Source: Nitrosomonas sp.
GTDB lineage: Bacteria; Pseudomonadota; Gammaproteobacteria; Burkholderiales; Nitrosomonadaceae
NCBI GenBank assembly: GCA_021604405.1
Contig: BQJA01000025.1
Location: 1-40,647, forward strand
Direction: 5' to 3'
Length of the DNA: 40,647 bases
Shown piece by piece: positions 1 through 8,482 of the stretch. Position 1 is the first letter of the stretch, and the number at the start of each line of letters is the position of its first letter. The notes below the pieces were generated by a model, which saw only the letters and a list, made by a program, of their open reading frames with translations, did no database searches and was not told the DNA's origin. Made by a program: the position numbers and the translations under genes.

Positions 1-138
1 ACTGAGACAAGCGATTCCAGCCAAACAACCGATGTTGATAACAGCTCGAACATTTCAGCGAATCAAACATATGCCATGGTACTCGTTGGCTTAGGTATGT
101 TAGGTTTGTCTGCACGCAACAGAAGAAATAACTTCTAG
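1..138 (+). CDS. C-terminal end of a PEP-CTERM-like exported protein (partial, 5' end outside window)
   Basis: The first frame is open from base 1 to a TAG at 136-138 and encodes the last 45 residues of a protein. The upstream part is rich in Ser, Thr, Asn and Asp, as in the linker of secreted proteins. It ends with NQTYAMVLVGLGMLGLSARN followed by RRNNF, that is a short hydrophobic helix and then a basic tail. This is the layout of the PEP-CTERM sorting signal, normally a Pro-Glu-Pro box, a helix and an Arg-rich end. Here the box position reads Ala-Asn-Gln, so the motif is degenerate. Members of this class are exported and processed by exosortase during surface or exopolysaccharide assembly. 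The body of the protein is outside the window, so its function cannot be given. Confidence 0.65.
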   Translation, partial: TETSDSSQTTDVDNSSNISANQTYAMVLVGLGMLGLSARNRRNNF

Positions 139-901
139 CGCCCGGTTTTATTTATTGCATCAGATGTATCCTTTTAGTCGAACGGAGAAGCATTCATAAC
201 CGATCGCGGTCAAACAGCGCTTTGTCGGCAGGCGTTATTTTAGTGGCTACGAATACCTGTTCAGTTTACCAATGCGCCGCTTGCCAGACAATGCAACCCA
301 GGCTATCACGCGCAGTCTATTCTTCCCTAATCCATCGTTGACAAATGCGCCCCCTGGTCAATTACCCAGACAAACACCTGCCACCGCACTTGTTTCCCCT
401 GTCGCAAAGAACCCTGCGCCAGGGCAAGTCCTCGTTAGCAAATTATCTGATACACTAAAAAACAGACGGCATCGATGGAATAGCACTGGCGCAGCGTTAG
501 ATTCTCATCAACAGCCAATCCCCGCCACGTTGCCGTTATGCATCGGAAGCCCACTGAACGGTTTCAACTTTCTTATCTGAACAGGCCCCTTATATGAGCA
601 ATGATACGTTTCTGACTTAACCGCTATCGCGAAACGATTCACGCAAAAAAATGGGCTTATCGGTCCGTCCTTGTTGCTATGGTATCAAGTATCGAGGTAT
701 CCAGGTGTTGCCGCGCCTTTAAATTGGACATTCTGAATGCATATTTCGTATTAGAATTGATTTAGCCCGGAGCGGCATCAAATCGGCGTCATAATAAACA
801 TACCCAATTAAAACTATAATGCAGTCAGTGTCAGACCTGGTATTACCAGTGCCATTAATCCCGAATGACAATTTAGCCAGGCAATTTCTAAAATAAAAAA
901 A
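139..901. other. 763-bp region without a supportable gene
   Basis: I find no convincing gene here. A 102-codon frame at 272-580 begins with ATG but has no ribosome-binding site, no recognisable domain and odd composition. Frames on the opposite strand are broken by stops. The stretch could be an old decayed gene, but I could not assign it to a family. A perfect TATAAT hexamer at 815-820 near the right end could be the -10 box of the downstream porin gene. Confidence 0.5.
815..820 (+). promoter_or_regulatory. Possible -10 box of the porin gene
   Basis: A perfect TATAAT lies 81 bases before the porin start codon. No good -35 hexamer sits 16-18 bases upstream (the sequence there is AT-rich), so an activator may be needed if the site is real. 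It predicts a leader of about 75 nucleotides. Confidence 0.35.
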
Positions 902-2377
902 ATGAATTATTTCAAGTTTGTAACGCTCTCTATCGTTTTTTTGAGCATTGTCTTGTCGTCTGGTGCCTTTGCACTGGATATCTATGTGGATACAAAAACC
1001 AAACAGCTTTTTTCAGAGCCAGGAGTTGGCAGAGAATTTGTCGGTACTGTCAAAGGGGTTGAGGTTCCCGCCACAGAAAATAATCAGGAAGTGAACGCTG
1101 ATGATGATCAAGAAAGCAAAATAACCGAAATTAAAGCGTCTAATGAAGCACTCACAACAGACAGCAACATTCAAATCAAACAGGGTAAAGATGGTGCGTT
1201 TAGTATTGAGACGGCAGACGGTAATTTTAATTTCAAGCTGGGCGGCCGTATCAATGTGGATGCTTCTTTCAGTGATCATGATCATTTCACGGATGCTGCT
1301 GGAAACAATATTGAGGCAAATGATGGCACTGAAATACGCCGGGGGCGTTTAAAGTTCGAAGGCACTTTCTATAAAGACTGGTTTTTTAAAAGCGAGGTTG
1401 ATTTTGCCGATAACAACGTCGCAGTTACGGACATGTTTATACAATATCATGGCTTAGGATCTGCCCGCATTCGGGCAGGCCAACAGAAACAGGCATTCAG
1501 TCGAGAGTTGCAGGAAAGCGCAAACGATCTTTTATTTATGGAACGTTCAGCCATGAATGTGTTGAACCAACGGACCGTCAATCGCGCGGTTGGCATAAAT
1601 GTTTTTAGCCATGGAAAAAGTATCTTTGGTTTGGGGCAAAATTGGACCGGACAGGCCGGCATTTATGGCGACACAATCGTCGCAAATAATCGTAACACAT
1701 TTGCCGATGAAGGATGGGGTGTGAGTTCTCGTGTGACTTTTGCGCCAATCGCTGCACCAGACAAAGTCATTCATATTGGCGTGGCTGGCAATTATCGCAA
1801 ACCGAACGACGCGGGTGAAGTCATCGACGAGCCGCTTATTCTAGCCTATGAAACAACGCATATGTCTAACCTGGATCTTATTAGCACCCGTATCGCAGAC
1901 ATCCACAACATCAAAATGCTCGGCATAGAAGGACATGGGTTAAAGGGTCCTTTCAGTATTGGTGGTGAATATACCAATAGCTGGATAGATCTCAAAGACG
2001 GCACAGGGCCAAGTTTTAATTTTAACGGCTGGTATGCTGAAGCCGCTTGGACGCTGACGGGTGAATCACGCGTATATACCAACGGATTATTCCATCGGGT
2101 AATTCCCGATAAGGCATTCAGCTTAGCAAAAGGCGGGTTAGGTGCCTGGGAACTGGCAATGCGTTACGCTGAAGTTGATCTTAATGATGGCACTTTCAAA
2201 GGGGGGGAATTAGGGAACCTCACGGTTGGTCTTAATTGGTATCCTAATCAGATTGTCCGGATTATGGCAAATTACGATAAGGTACTACGAATTAAAGATT
2301 CGCCGCTCATCCCTAAAGATGGCGGCAGGATTGATGATCTGAATACTTTCATGTTCCGTACGCAACTGGCTTTTTAA
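902..2377 (+). CDS. Outer-membrane porin of the OprP/OprO (phosphate-selective porin) family
   Basis: This 491-residue protein is likely a trimeric beta-barrel porin of the outer membrane, in a family known for anion or phosphate passage. Residues 1-24 form a Sec signal peptide ending GAFA. A variable, charged stretch (about 25-90) precedes the barrel, which opens with FNFKLGGRINVDASF near residue 110. Typical porin P features follow: IRRGRLKFEGTFYKDWFFKS, strands alternating polar and hydrophobic residues, and a C-terminal phenylalanine (RTQLAF) of the kind recognised by the BAM complex. Length suits a 16-strand barrel of this family. The ribosome-binding site is weak. Phosphate specificity cannot be read from the sequence, and no pho gene lies nearby. 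Confidence 0.85.
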   Translation: MNYFKFVTLSIVFLSIVLSSGAFALDIYVDTKTKQLFSEPGVGREFVGTVKGVEVPATENNQEVNADDDQESKITEIKASNEALTTDSNIQIKQGKDGAFSIETADGNFNFKLGGRINVDASFSDHDHFTDAAGNNIEANDGTEIRRGRLKFEGTFYKDWFFKSEVDFADNNVAVTDMFIQYHGLGSARIRAGQQKQAFSRELQESANDLLFMERSAMNVLNQRTVNRAVGINVFSHGKSIFGLGQNWTGQAGIYGDTIVANNRNTFADEGWGVSSRVTFAPIAAPDKVIHIGVAGNYRKPNDAGEVIDEPLILAYETTHMSNLDLISTRIADIHNIKMLGIEGHGLKGPFSIGGEYTNSWIDLKDGTGPSFNFNGWYAEAAWTLTGESRVYTNGLFHRVIPDKAFSLAKGGLGAWELAMRYAEVDLNDGTFKGGELGNLTVGLNWYPNQIVRIMANYDKVLRIKDSPLIPKDGGRIDDLNTFMFRTQLAF

Positions 2378-2406
2378 TAATTTGATAATTAAATGAGGCA
2401 TGCGGC

Positions 2407-2911
2407 ATGGATCCATTACATCATGCAGGTCTTGCCAGACACTTTGTACTGCCCGACAACAATCAATTTCTGGCTGGCACACCACGCGCCAATATTATTT
2501 AAGACTCTGATTAGCATCCCGTTGCTTACACAGATAAAATTGCATCCATCCGTTATATTAATCAATCTCGAGGTGATCAACGGTAGCCTGGGCAGAGAGG
2601 CGCTCAACAATTTCCAAGTATGAAGGTTATTGAACCTTAATATTCAAGAAGCTTTTCGCCAGGGTACAACAGGTACTGCGCAGGATATGCAATTGTGTAC
2701 CCAACCGTTGAAGTTTCAGTTAACAGATATACCAATACCACCTCCGTAGCAATCTGGCATGGTGATGCCGGCCAGCTGATACCCCTTTCACACCGGCAAT
2801 ATGTCCACACGGCCAGCTACCTGACTCCCGGCTAACAGAGTTGTCCCGGGAAAAGCGCACTTTTCTCTGCCAATCCGTCACACAATGCAAATTCTGCAAC
2901 AATTCTCATAA
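2407..2911 (+). pseudogene. Degraded alpha/beta hydrolase gene (multiple frameshifts, internal loss)
   Basis: Pieces of one alpha/beta-hydrolase protein can be read in shifting frames on the plus strand. An ATG at 2407 gives MDPLHHAGLARHFVLPDNNQ, the usual N-terminal entry of such enzymes, and runs to a stop within about 32 codons. Further on, AFRQGTTGTAQDMQL, then VAIWHGDAGQLIPLSHRQYV in another frame, then LPDSRLTELSREK, then AHFSLPIRHTMQILQQFS before a TAA at 2909-2911. These match the family's C-terminal part: the WHGDxDxLIP strand with the catalytic Asp, and HFSLP with the catalytic His. At least three frame changes and a missing middle, including the nucleophile-elbow region, show that the gene is dead. 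Recognition comes from motif order only. Confidence 0.6.
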
Positions 2912-2979
2912 TTAATTGTGTCAGCATGAGCTGCAGTATCGCCATTTCAGATATGATTTAGACTTGATGCTCTTCAATT

Positions 2980-5790
2980 TTAATGAACTAAACGCAGCCC
3001 CGGCGGCAATGACTCCCCATACATACTCCGTTCGTCAGCTTCTTGCAACTCAGTAGTGCGCTGAACTAACGTAATCCATGATGCTGGACTTCTGGCTGAT
3101 TGTAAACACTGAACGATTTGTTCGCGCAGTTGTGGCTGAATATCCCGCTCTCGATCACCGCTCATACGTGCCAACATGGTTGCAGCAAATGCAGCGGTCT
3201 GGTTTTTCTTCCAATCCAGTTTGAAGGTAAGTTGCAGCCAGTTTGTCGCAATTTCAACCGGCACGACGTTATGAACGCTGCCATAAAATGGTACGCGCGC
3301 TCCGATGCGTCCGACAGCCCACCAGGTTTGAGGAGATTCCGATGCATTTTGCAAGCGTTCCAACAGCCATTCACCCACTTCAACTTTGCGTGCTGCTGGC
3401 AATCGTTCCAATGTTGCAACCAGACTGACCATATCATCATAACCCTGCTGTTTTGCACCTGGTTGCCGTTGCCTGGCGCGTTTGCCAGGAGGGCGCAGGC
3501 TGTCAGCAATATCATCGGCAATCTGACATTGCGCCGGTTCATCCAGCCCACCGCTCACGCGCCGCCACAATGTCCACCATTCCGCCCATACCGCTGCATC
3601 AGGTGTATATTGTATTCCCTTCTGGTAAATAGTCCATAATTGTCGCACCCGCCAATCATCGAGTGGATAGCCAAATCCCGGACGCATACAGAAGCCCGCC
3701 AAATTAAACCATAATCTTTCATGTGTTGAAGAGCGGCGGCGGCGTTGACCGCACGCCCAGAATATGCCGAACAGTTCCCGCAGTAAAGGCGTATCCCACT
3801 CATCACGCTTGCCTAAAATCTTTTCCAGATCGGTCCGTAGAATCTTTATCGCCTTAGGATTCACCTGTTTTGAAGGCGGACCATATACCTGATTAATCCG
3901 TCCGGCTGCGTCGACAAAACACGGATGCAAATCACTGGACATACTGGACACCAGTCCACCTTTGCCACCACGCAATTGAAACTCCAGTTTCCAATGCTGT
4001 GACGGTTTATCTTTGGCGACGCAGGCCATTTCAAGTGTGCCAATTTCGCTCAATGTTGTTTGTATCTGTACCGGTACTTCAATGCTATGTTCAGGATGCA
4101 TATTTTTATCCTGCGTTAATACGGTAGCGATAGGCGGCAATAAAGTGAATGTGATTTCATCCAGCGTCACGACGTCTCCCGGCATGTAGACAGCATCACT
4201 GACCGATGAAACAAGATGAAAACGCACGGGTTCGCCAGTACGCAGGGCAAATATGCGTTCAGTCAATTGAATCGACTGACCTTCCTCGGCGCCACGCGGT
4301 AATATGCAGACAGCTTGTTGCGCCGCTTGCGCTGCAGCTACCTGAATAAAATAACTCCGCGCTGAACCGCCTCCAATTCTGACCCCTGCGCCCTGGCGCG
4401 CCATGGCATAAGCAACTGCACCACGCGCAACGGCAAGATCAGGATTCGCATTTTGTAGTTGTTGCAGTGGCGCACCGCGCCATCGCGCCAATATGTCCAA
4501 CAGGCGCTGCGATATCAAGGTGCTATTAAATATGCCCCCATTGAGCAAGATAGTATCAGGAATGGGAATACTGTTATCCAAAGGTGCGCGTTCACCGAGC
4601 GCATCATGCGAGGCCTGCGCATGGAGGGTAAGAAATGCTGCAACATGCCGGCTGATGGCTGGATCCGCAACATAGGGCAAACCGAACTCAACAATGCCTC
4701 TGCGGGTGTGTTGTGGAAGCTCATCCAGTGACGTGACAGGCAAAAACCCATCCAGCAGCATACTGTGTACTGCATCGCGGCATAGTTCAGTGGAGCGTGC
4801 ACCACCAATCAGTTTAGCACCCGTGCCTAAAATGGTCACGGTGGTTTTTTCCGGCGCATCGGGATTCAACAAGCGTTCCTTGGCTGTACGGCATTGTTGC
4901 ATGAGTTGTGAAAGGCTCGCGGCGCTCAACGGCGCACCCGGTGTAACCAGTTGTCCTTCTGCAACATGAGCCAATGCCAGGTCCATGTTATCACCGCCCA
5001 GCATAAGATGATTACCCACGCCGACTCGTGTCAGCTGCACTTGACCATCATCCTGAGGCTCAACTTTAATCAAGGTAAGATCGGTAGTGCCGCCACCTAC
5101 ATCGCAGACCAAGATCAGGCGGACATCCGCTAACAAGGAATTTAATTGCTGCTGATGAGACGCCAGCCAGTCATAACAGGCGGCTTGCGGTTCTTCAACC
5201 AAACGTGCGCCGGCAAGGCCTGCCAGATGGGCTGCTTCAACCGTCAATGTCCTGGCCCCCTCATCAAAAGAGGCCGGTACGGTGATAATGACTTCCTGTT
5301 TCTCCAGCGGATATTCAGGAAATTGATGATTCCAGGCGCTGCGTACATACGCCAGATAAGAAGCACTGGCATGCACCGGTGAAATTTTACCGATATCATC
5401 AGCACCCCCCCAAGGCAAAATTGGCGCCATCCGGTCGACTGCCGCATAGGATAACCAACTTTTTGCACTGGCAACCAGGCGACCAGGTACACGTGAACCC
5501 AGTTCGCGGGCTAGCTCGCCAAACACAGCCAGGGGATCTTGTGCATCAATACGCGCTGCCTGCCATGGCAACTGAATATCGCGTCCGGCAAGTTCTTCCG
5601 CAGCAGGATGATAACGTAAAGACGGCAATAACGGTCGCTCGGCCACTTCGCCTGGCGCAACCAGCTGTTCGATGGAGAATAATTCTATGACGGGCTGAGT
5701 CTGCTTCAGATCAGCGTAGGCTGCGACGGTATGTGTGGTGCCCAGATCGATACCGACGATATAGCGGTTTGATTTTTTGATTCCGCTCAA
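2980..5790 (-). CDS. Large Hsp70-family ATPase with long C-terminal extension (DUF3731-type)
   Basis: This 936-residue protein has an actin/Hsp70-type ATPase fold. The phosphate-1 motif is VGIDLGTTHT (12-21), phosphate-2 is DVGGGTTDL (230-238) and the adenosine motif is LLNGGIFNS (415-423). Compared with DnaK, GGGTFD has become GGGTTD and the adenosine loop is NGGIF. ITVPASF and EEPQAA replace ITVPAYF and NEPTAA. A short beta-rich segment ends near 610. Residues 611-936 form an extra, Trp- and Arg-rich, probably helical domain that is absent from DnaK. I recognise this as the DUF3731 type found on such proteins in proteobacteria. The ATG overlaps the stop of the upstream Hsp70 gene by four bases, implying translational coupling. 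Client and function are unknown. No J-protein or nucleotide-exchange factor gene is adjacent. Confidence 0.9.
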   Translation of the reverse strand: MSGIKKSNRYIVGIDLGTTHTVAAYADLKQTQPVIELFSIEQLVAPGEVAERPLLPSLRYHPAAEELAGRDIQLPWQAARIDAQDPLAVFGELARELGSRVPGRLVASAKSWLSYAAVDRMAPILPWGGADDIGKISPVHASASYLAYVRSAWNHQFPEYPLEKQEVIITVPASFDEGARTLTVEAAHLAGLAGARLVEEPQAACYDWLASHQQQLNSLLADVRLILVCDVGGGTTDLTLIKVEPQDDGQVQLTRVGVGNHLMLGGDNMDLALAHVAEGQLVTPGAPLSAASLSQLMQQCRTAKERLLNPDAPEKTTVTILGTGAKLIGGARSTELCRDAVHSMLLDGFLPVTSLDELPQHTRRGIVEFGLPYVADPAISRHVAAFLTLHAQASHDALGERAPLDNSIPIPDTILLNGGIFNSTLISQRLLDILARWRGAPLQQLQNANPDLAVARGAVAYAMARQGAGVRIGGGSARSYFIQVAAAQAAQQAVCILPRGAEEGQSIQLTERIFALRTGEPVRFHLVSSVSDAVYMPGDVVTLDEITFTLLPPIATVLTQDKNMHPEHSIEVPVQIQTTLSEIGTLEMACVAKDKPSQHWKLEFQLRGGKGGLVSSMSSDLHPCFVDAAGRINQVYGPPSKQVNPKAIKILRTDLEKILGKRDEWDTPLLRELFGIFWACGQRRRRSSTHERLWFNLAGFCMRPGFGYPLDDWRVRQLWTIYQKGIQYTPDAAVWAEWWTLWRRVSGGLDEPAQCQIADDIADSLRPPGKRARQRQPGAKQQGYDDMVSLVATLERLPAARKVEVGEWLLERLQNASESPQTWWAVGRIGARVPFYGSVHNVVPVEIATNWLQLTFKLDWKKNQTAAFAATMLARMSGDRERDIQPQLREQIVQCLQSARSPASWITLVQRTTELQEADERSMYGESLPPGLRLVH

Positions 5791-7637
5791 GACCCGCCTT
5801 CCGTGCTGCCACGCGCATCAAACTCAACTTTCCAACGCTCCCCAGTGGGCGATACAGCTTCTAAATGCAAGGTACCTGTTTCTGTAATGGCTGCTTGCAA
5901 ATGGACCGGAACAACTTCGCCAGGCGAATGATTTTCTGCGGGCAGATTGATCTCGATTTCTTCCAGTTCTTCGATTTCTTCAGGCGACCAGTGATCAAAC
6001 ATTACACCCACCTGATCATCACGCCGTACCGATGAACCAAAAAAACGAAACCTTACCGGTTCACCAACAATCAAACCAAATTCCTGACCAGAAAGCTCAA
6101 CGCATGTCCCTTCTTCCATGCCAAAGGGCGCAACACACAATGCCTGAATTGGTGGTTCAATACCAGGAACCGCTGGCATGGCACTTTCCACGCCGATATA
6201 GTAAGATTTGGCGGTGCCGCCACGAATACGCACGCCCTGTCCAAGCCTGACATGCCCATAATAAGCCGCACCTTTTGCCACGGCGAGATCTAGATCCATG
6301 CCTTCCAATACGCGTACATTGGGCGCATCTTCTTTTTGCAACCAGCTGTTTATCACTTCACACACGCGCTCAGCCATCAACTCGGCCTTGAATACCCCGC
6401 CATTGAACAGGATTGCCGTCGGATGCAAAAAACCTGCGTCTCGTGTTGACGGACTTTCAAAACCCGCCAACTCAACGGCGGCACTGCTTTGTCGGGTCAA
6501 GAACGCCGCCAAATGCCGGGTTATCGCAGCATCCTGGGCGTAGGGCAGGCTAAGCCGGGTTAATGCGCCGCGTGCCCGGGAAAGCGGTTGCGCCGTAACA
6601 TCTACGCGCGGAAAAAAACCCTCGACAATAGCTTGCATCAATTCAGCACGTGTTAGATCAGTACGCAGCGTCCCGCCGATTAACCGCGAGCCCCGACCGG
6701 GCACAACAACAGGCACAGTTTCCACATCTGGATCATTTAATAAGGTTTCTTTGGCGGCTCGACAACCATGAGTCAGCCCCTGTATTTGCCATGGTTCAAG
6801 GCGGGTGCCTTGACTGGACAGCTTGGCGCCAATCACATGGGCTAATGCCAGATCCATATTGTCCCCTCCCAGTAGAATATGGTCACCTACCGCAATGCGC
6901 TGCAAAGTGAGATTGCCTTCCTGCTCTGTCACCGCAATCAATGATAAGTCGGTGGTTCCACCACCCACGTCTACCACCAGAATAATATCGCCGACATGAA
7001 CCTGCTTACGCCAGTCTCCGCAAGTAGCCTGTAGCCAGCTATACAATGCCGCTTGCGGTTCTTCCAATAAAAGGAAATTTTCCAGGCCGATGGCTCGTGC
7101 AGCTTCCGCGGTTAAATCCCGTGCCGCAGGATCAAAAGAAGCCGGAACAGTAATCGTCACCGATTGCTCCGCCAACGGTGCATTGGGATATTTGTTATTC
7201 CAGGCGCCACATAATTCCTGCAAATAATAAGTTGAAGCCTGTAATGGTGAAATTTTTTCTACATCATCAGGTGCGTCCAACGGCAAGACGGCAGCGCGCC
7301 GGTCTATTCCTGGGTGACACAGCCAGCTTTTTGCACTGGCTACCAAACGTATCGGCGTGCGTGCACCCTGGCTACGGGCCAGTTCACCAACCACATAATG
7401 CCGTTCACCACGCCCTGACTGAGTTATATCATCTTGCGCAAATTCCTCAGGATGCGGCAAATATAAAAAAGATGGCAGTAATACTTTTTCTTCTACGTTA
7501 CCTGGCGATGTCAGTTGAGGGACACTCATGACCTGCTGCTGCGCCCCTTCCCCCTCACTTTGTGTCAAATCCACAAATGACAAAGCGCAGTGTGTTGTGC
7601 CTAAATCAATGCCTACGCTATATCTTGCATTGCTCAC
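5787..7637 (-). CDS. Hsp70-family ATPase (second gene of the DUF2760/Hsp70/Hsp70 operon)
   Basis: This 616-residue protein is about the size of DnaK but divergent. Phosphate-1 is VGIDLGTTHC (8-17), phosphate-2 is DVGGGTTDL (223-231) and the adenosine motif is LFNGGVFKA (410-418). TVPASFD and LEEPQAALYSW are shared with the larger downstream paralogue, so the two genes probably arose by duplication. The C-terminal 150 residues contain a reduced beta-domain (ETGTLHLEAVSPTGERWKVE) and no clear helical lid. The C-terminal EEVD/DnaK-type tail is absent. The start overlaps the stop of the DUF2760 gene by four bases (7634-7637) and its own stop overlaps the next start, so the three proteins are probably made together. 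Likely cytosolic. Function unknown. Confidence 0.9.
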   Translation of the reverse strand: MSNARYSVGIDLGTTHCALSFVDLTQSEGEGAQQQVMSVPQLTSPGNVEEKVLLPSFLYLPHPEEFAQDDITQSGRGERHYVVGELARSQGARTPIRLVASAKSWLCHPGIDRRAAVLPLDAPDDVEKISPLQASTYYLQELCGAWNNKYPNAPLAEQSVTITVPASFDPAARDLTAEAARAIGLENFLLLEEPQAALYSWLQATCGDWRKQVHVGDIILVVDVGGGTTDLSLIAVTEQEGNLTLQRIAVGDHILLGGDNMDLALAHVIGAKLSSQGTRLEPWQIQGLTHGCRAAKETLLNDPDVETVPVVVPGRGSRLIGGTLRTDLTRAELMQAIVEGFFPRVDVTAQPLSRARGALTRLSLPYAQDAAITRHLAAFLTRQSSAAVELAGFESPSTRDAGFLHPTAILFNGGVFKAELMAERVCEVINSWLQKEDAPNVRVLEGMDLDLAVAKGAAYYGHVRLGQGVRIRGGTAKSYYIGVESAMPAVPGIEPPIQALCVAPFGMEEGTCVELSGQEFGLIVGEPVRFRFFGSSVRRDDQVGVMFDHWSPEEIEELEEIEINLPAENHSPGEVVPVHLQAAITETGTLHLEAVSPTGERWKVEFDARGSTEGGS

Positions 7638-8212
7638 AGTTCAATCTCCGCCGGCGCCAACACCTTCACATCATGACCTTCCGTGAGCTTCGGCAAGGTA
7701 ATCTTTTGAATACGCCAGCCACGGTGAATTAAGGTGCCATTAAACGGTGGTTTCCCTGTCACATTGCCGGTTACACGAATAGCCGAGGCATCAAAACCCG
7801 CTGGCAAAGTTATTCGAGCCCCTTCTTGTTCACTTCGCACGGGCTCGGTAATCATATGATCGTGCAAAGCTCTGCGACAACCATCGTGCACCACTCTAAC
7901 CGCAGCGCCAATATCAGCATCAGAAAATTGCGTGACATCTTCTTCAATAAAATCAATGAAGCGGCCCTCTTGCTGCAACAAACCTAACAGCTGGAGCGCT
8001 GAATCAGGCGGCGTTTCCTTTAACGACGGAGGCGCAGCCTGAGATTTGGGTTTAGCTGTGACTGCTGGTTCTTCCACGGTAACAGCGGGGCTTTCACTTT
8101 TACCAATGCGCATAACGGCACCAGCAAATTCTCTATTAAATATAAAACGGAAAAAAAAGCTGAATGCAAGAAAAAATCGTGCAAAAAAGCCCGGCCCAGC
8201 AGATTCGCTCAT
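7634..8212 (-). CDS. DUF2760 family protein (first gene of the Hsp70-pair operon)
   Basis: This 192-residue protein starts at an ATG with an excellent ribosome-binding site (AAGGAG, six bases upstream). Residues 8-30 are very rich in Phe (FFARFFLAFSFFFRFIF), an amphipathic or membrane-associating segment. A Pro/Ala/Lys linker follows (about 40-65). The rest is a compact domain with a LQLLGLLQQEGRFIDFIEED motif and a VRVVHDGCR segment. I recognise this as DUF2760, which commonly precedes paired Hsp70-like genes. The Phe-rich N-terminus suggests that it could hold the two ATPases at the inner membrane, but that is inference. No catalytic residues are apparent. Confidence 0.85.
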   Translation of the reverse strand: MSESAGPGFFARFFLAFSFFFRFIFNREFAGAVMRIGKSESPAVTVEEPAVTAKPKSQAAPPSLKETPPDSALQLLGLLQQEGRFIDFIEEDVTQFSDADIGAAVRVVHDGCRRALHDHMITEPVRSEQEGARITLPAGFDASAIRVTGNVTGKPPFNGTLIHRGWRIQKITLPKLTEGHDVKVLAPAEIEL

Positions 8213-8218
8213 TGTTAT

Positions 8219-8224
8219 CTCCTT
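8219..8224 (-). promoter_or_regulatory. Strong ribosome-binding site of the DUF2760/Hsp70 operon
   Basis: AAGGAG on the minus strand lies six bases before the ATG of the DUF2760 gene. It fixes the start of the operon's first gene and contrasts with the overlap-coupled starts of the two Hsp70 genes. No sigma-32-type promoter or CIRCE element was seen upstream. Confidence 0.75.
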
Positions 8225-8482
8225 CTCAAATACTATTAAAGCGAATTGATGCTATCACGTTCTAGATTCCAAGTCTAGATACAGATCACATAAAATTCAA
8301 CAACTTATACCCTTTTTTATTCCGCAAAAGATTAATAATTAATCAGGCTAAAACCCTTTATCCATGCGGCCCTTATTTTTTTCGGAACAAAATAACCGAT
8401 TTTTTAACATAAAAAAACATGCCCAACATGATAATACTTCTCTCTTTTTCGCCACGACTTCCTGTGCCTGAATAGCTCGGGA

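Noticed and set aside
272-580. 102-codon open frame before the porin
   Set aside because: No ribosome-binding site, no recognisable domain, Pro/Thr/Asn-rich without pattern; more likely chance or decayed sequence.
3118-3639. 173-codon plus-strand frame
   Set aside because: Lies wholly inside the large Hsp70 gene on the other strand, whose protein is clearly real.
8254-8282. TCTAGA repeated around a short spacer upstream of the DUF2760 operon, considered as a heat-shock or CIRCE-like operator
   Set aside because: TCTAGA is itself a palindrome and the arrangement does not match CIRCE or a sigma-32 promoter.
8385-8412. Possible terminator (TCGG/CCGA stem with T run) after ybbA
   Set aside because: Only four pairs with a ten-base loop, and its T run is on the plus strand whereas the gene is on the minus strand.
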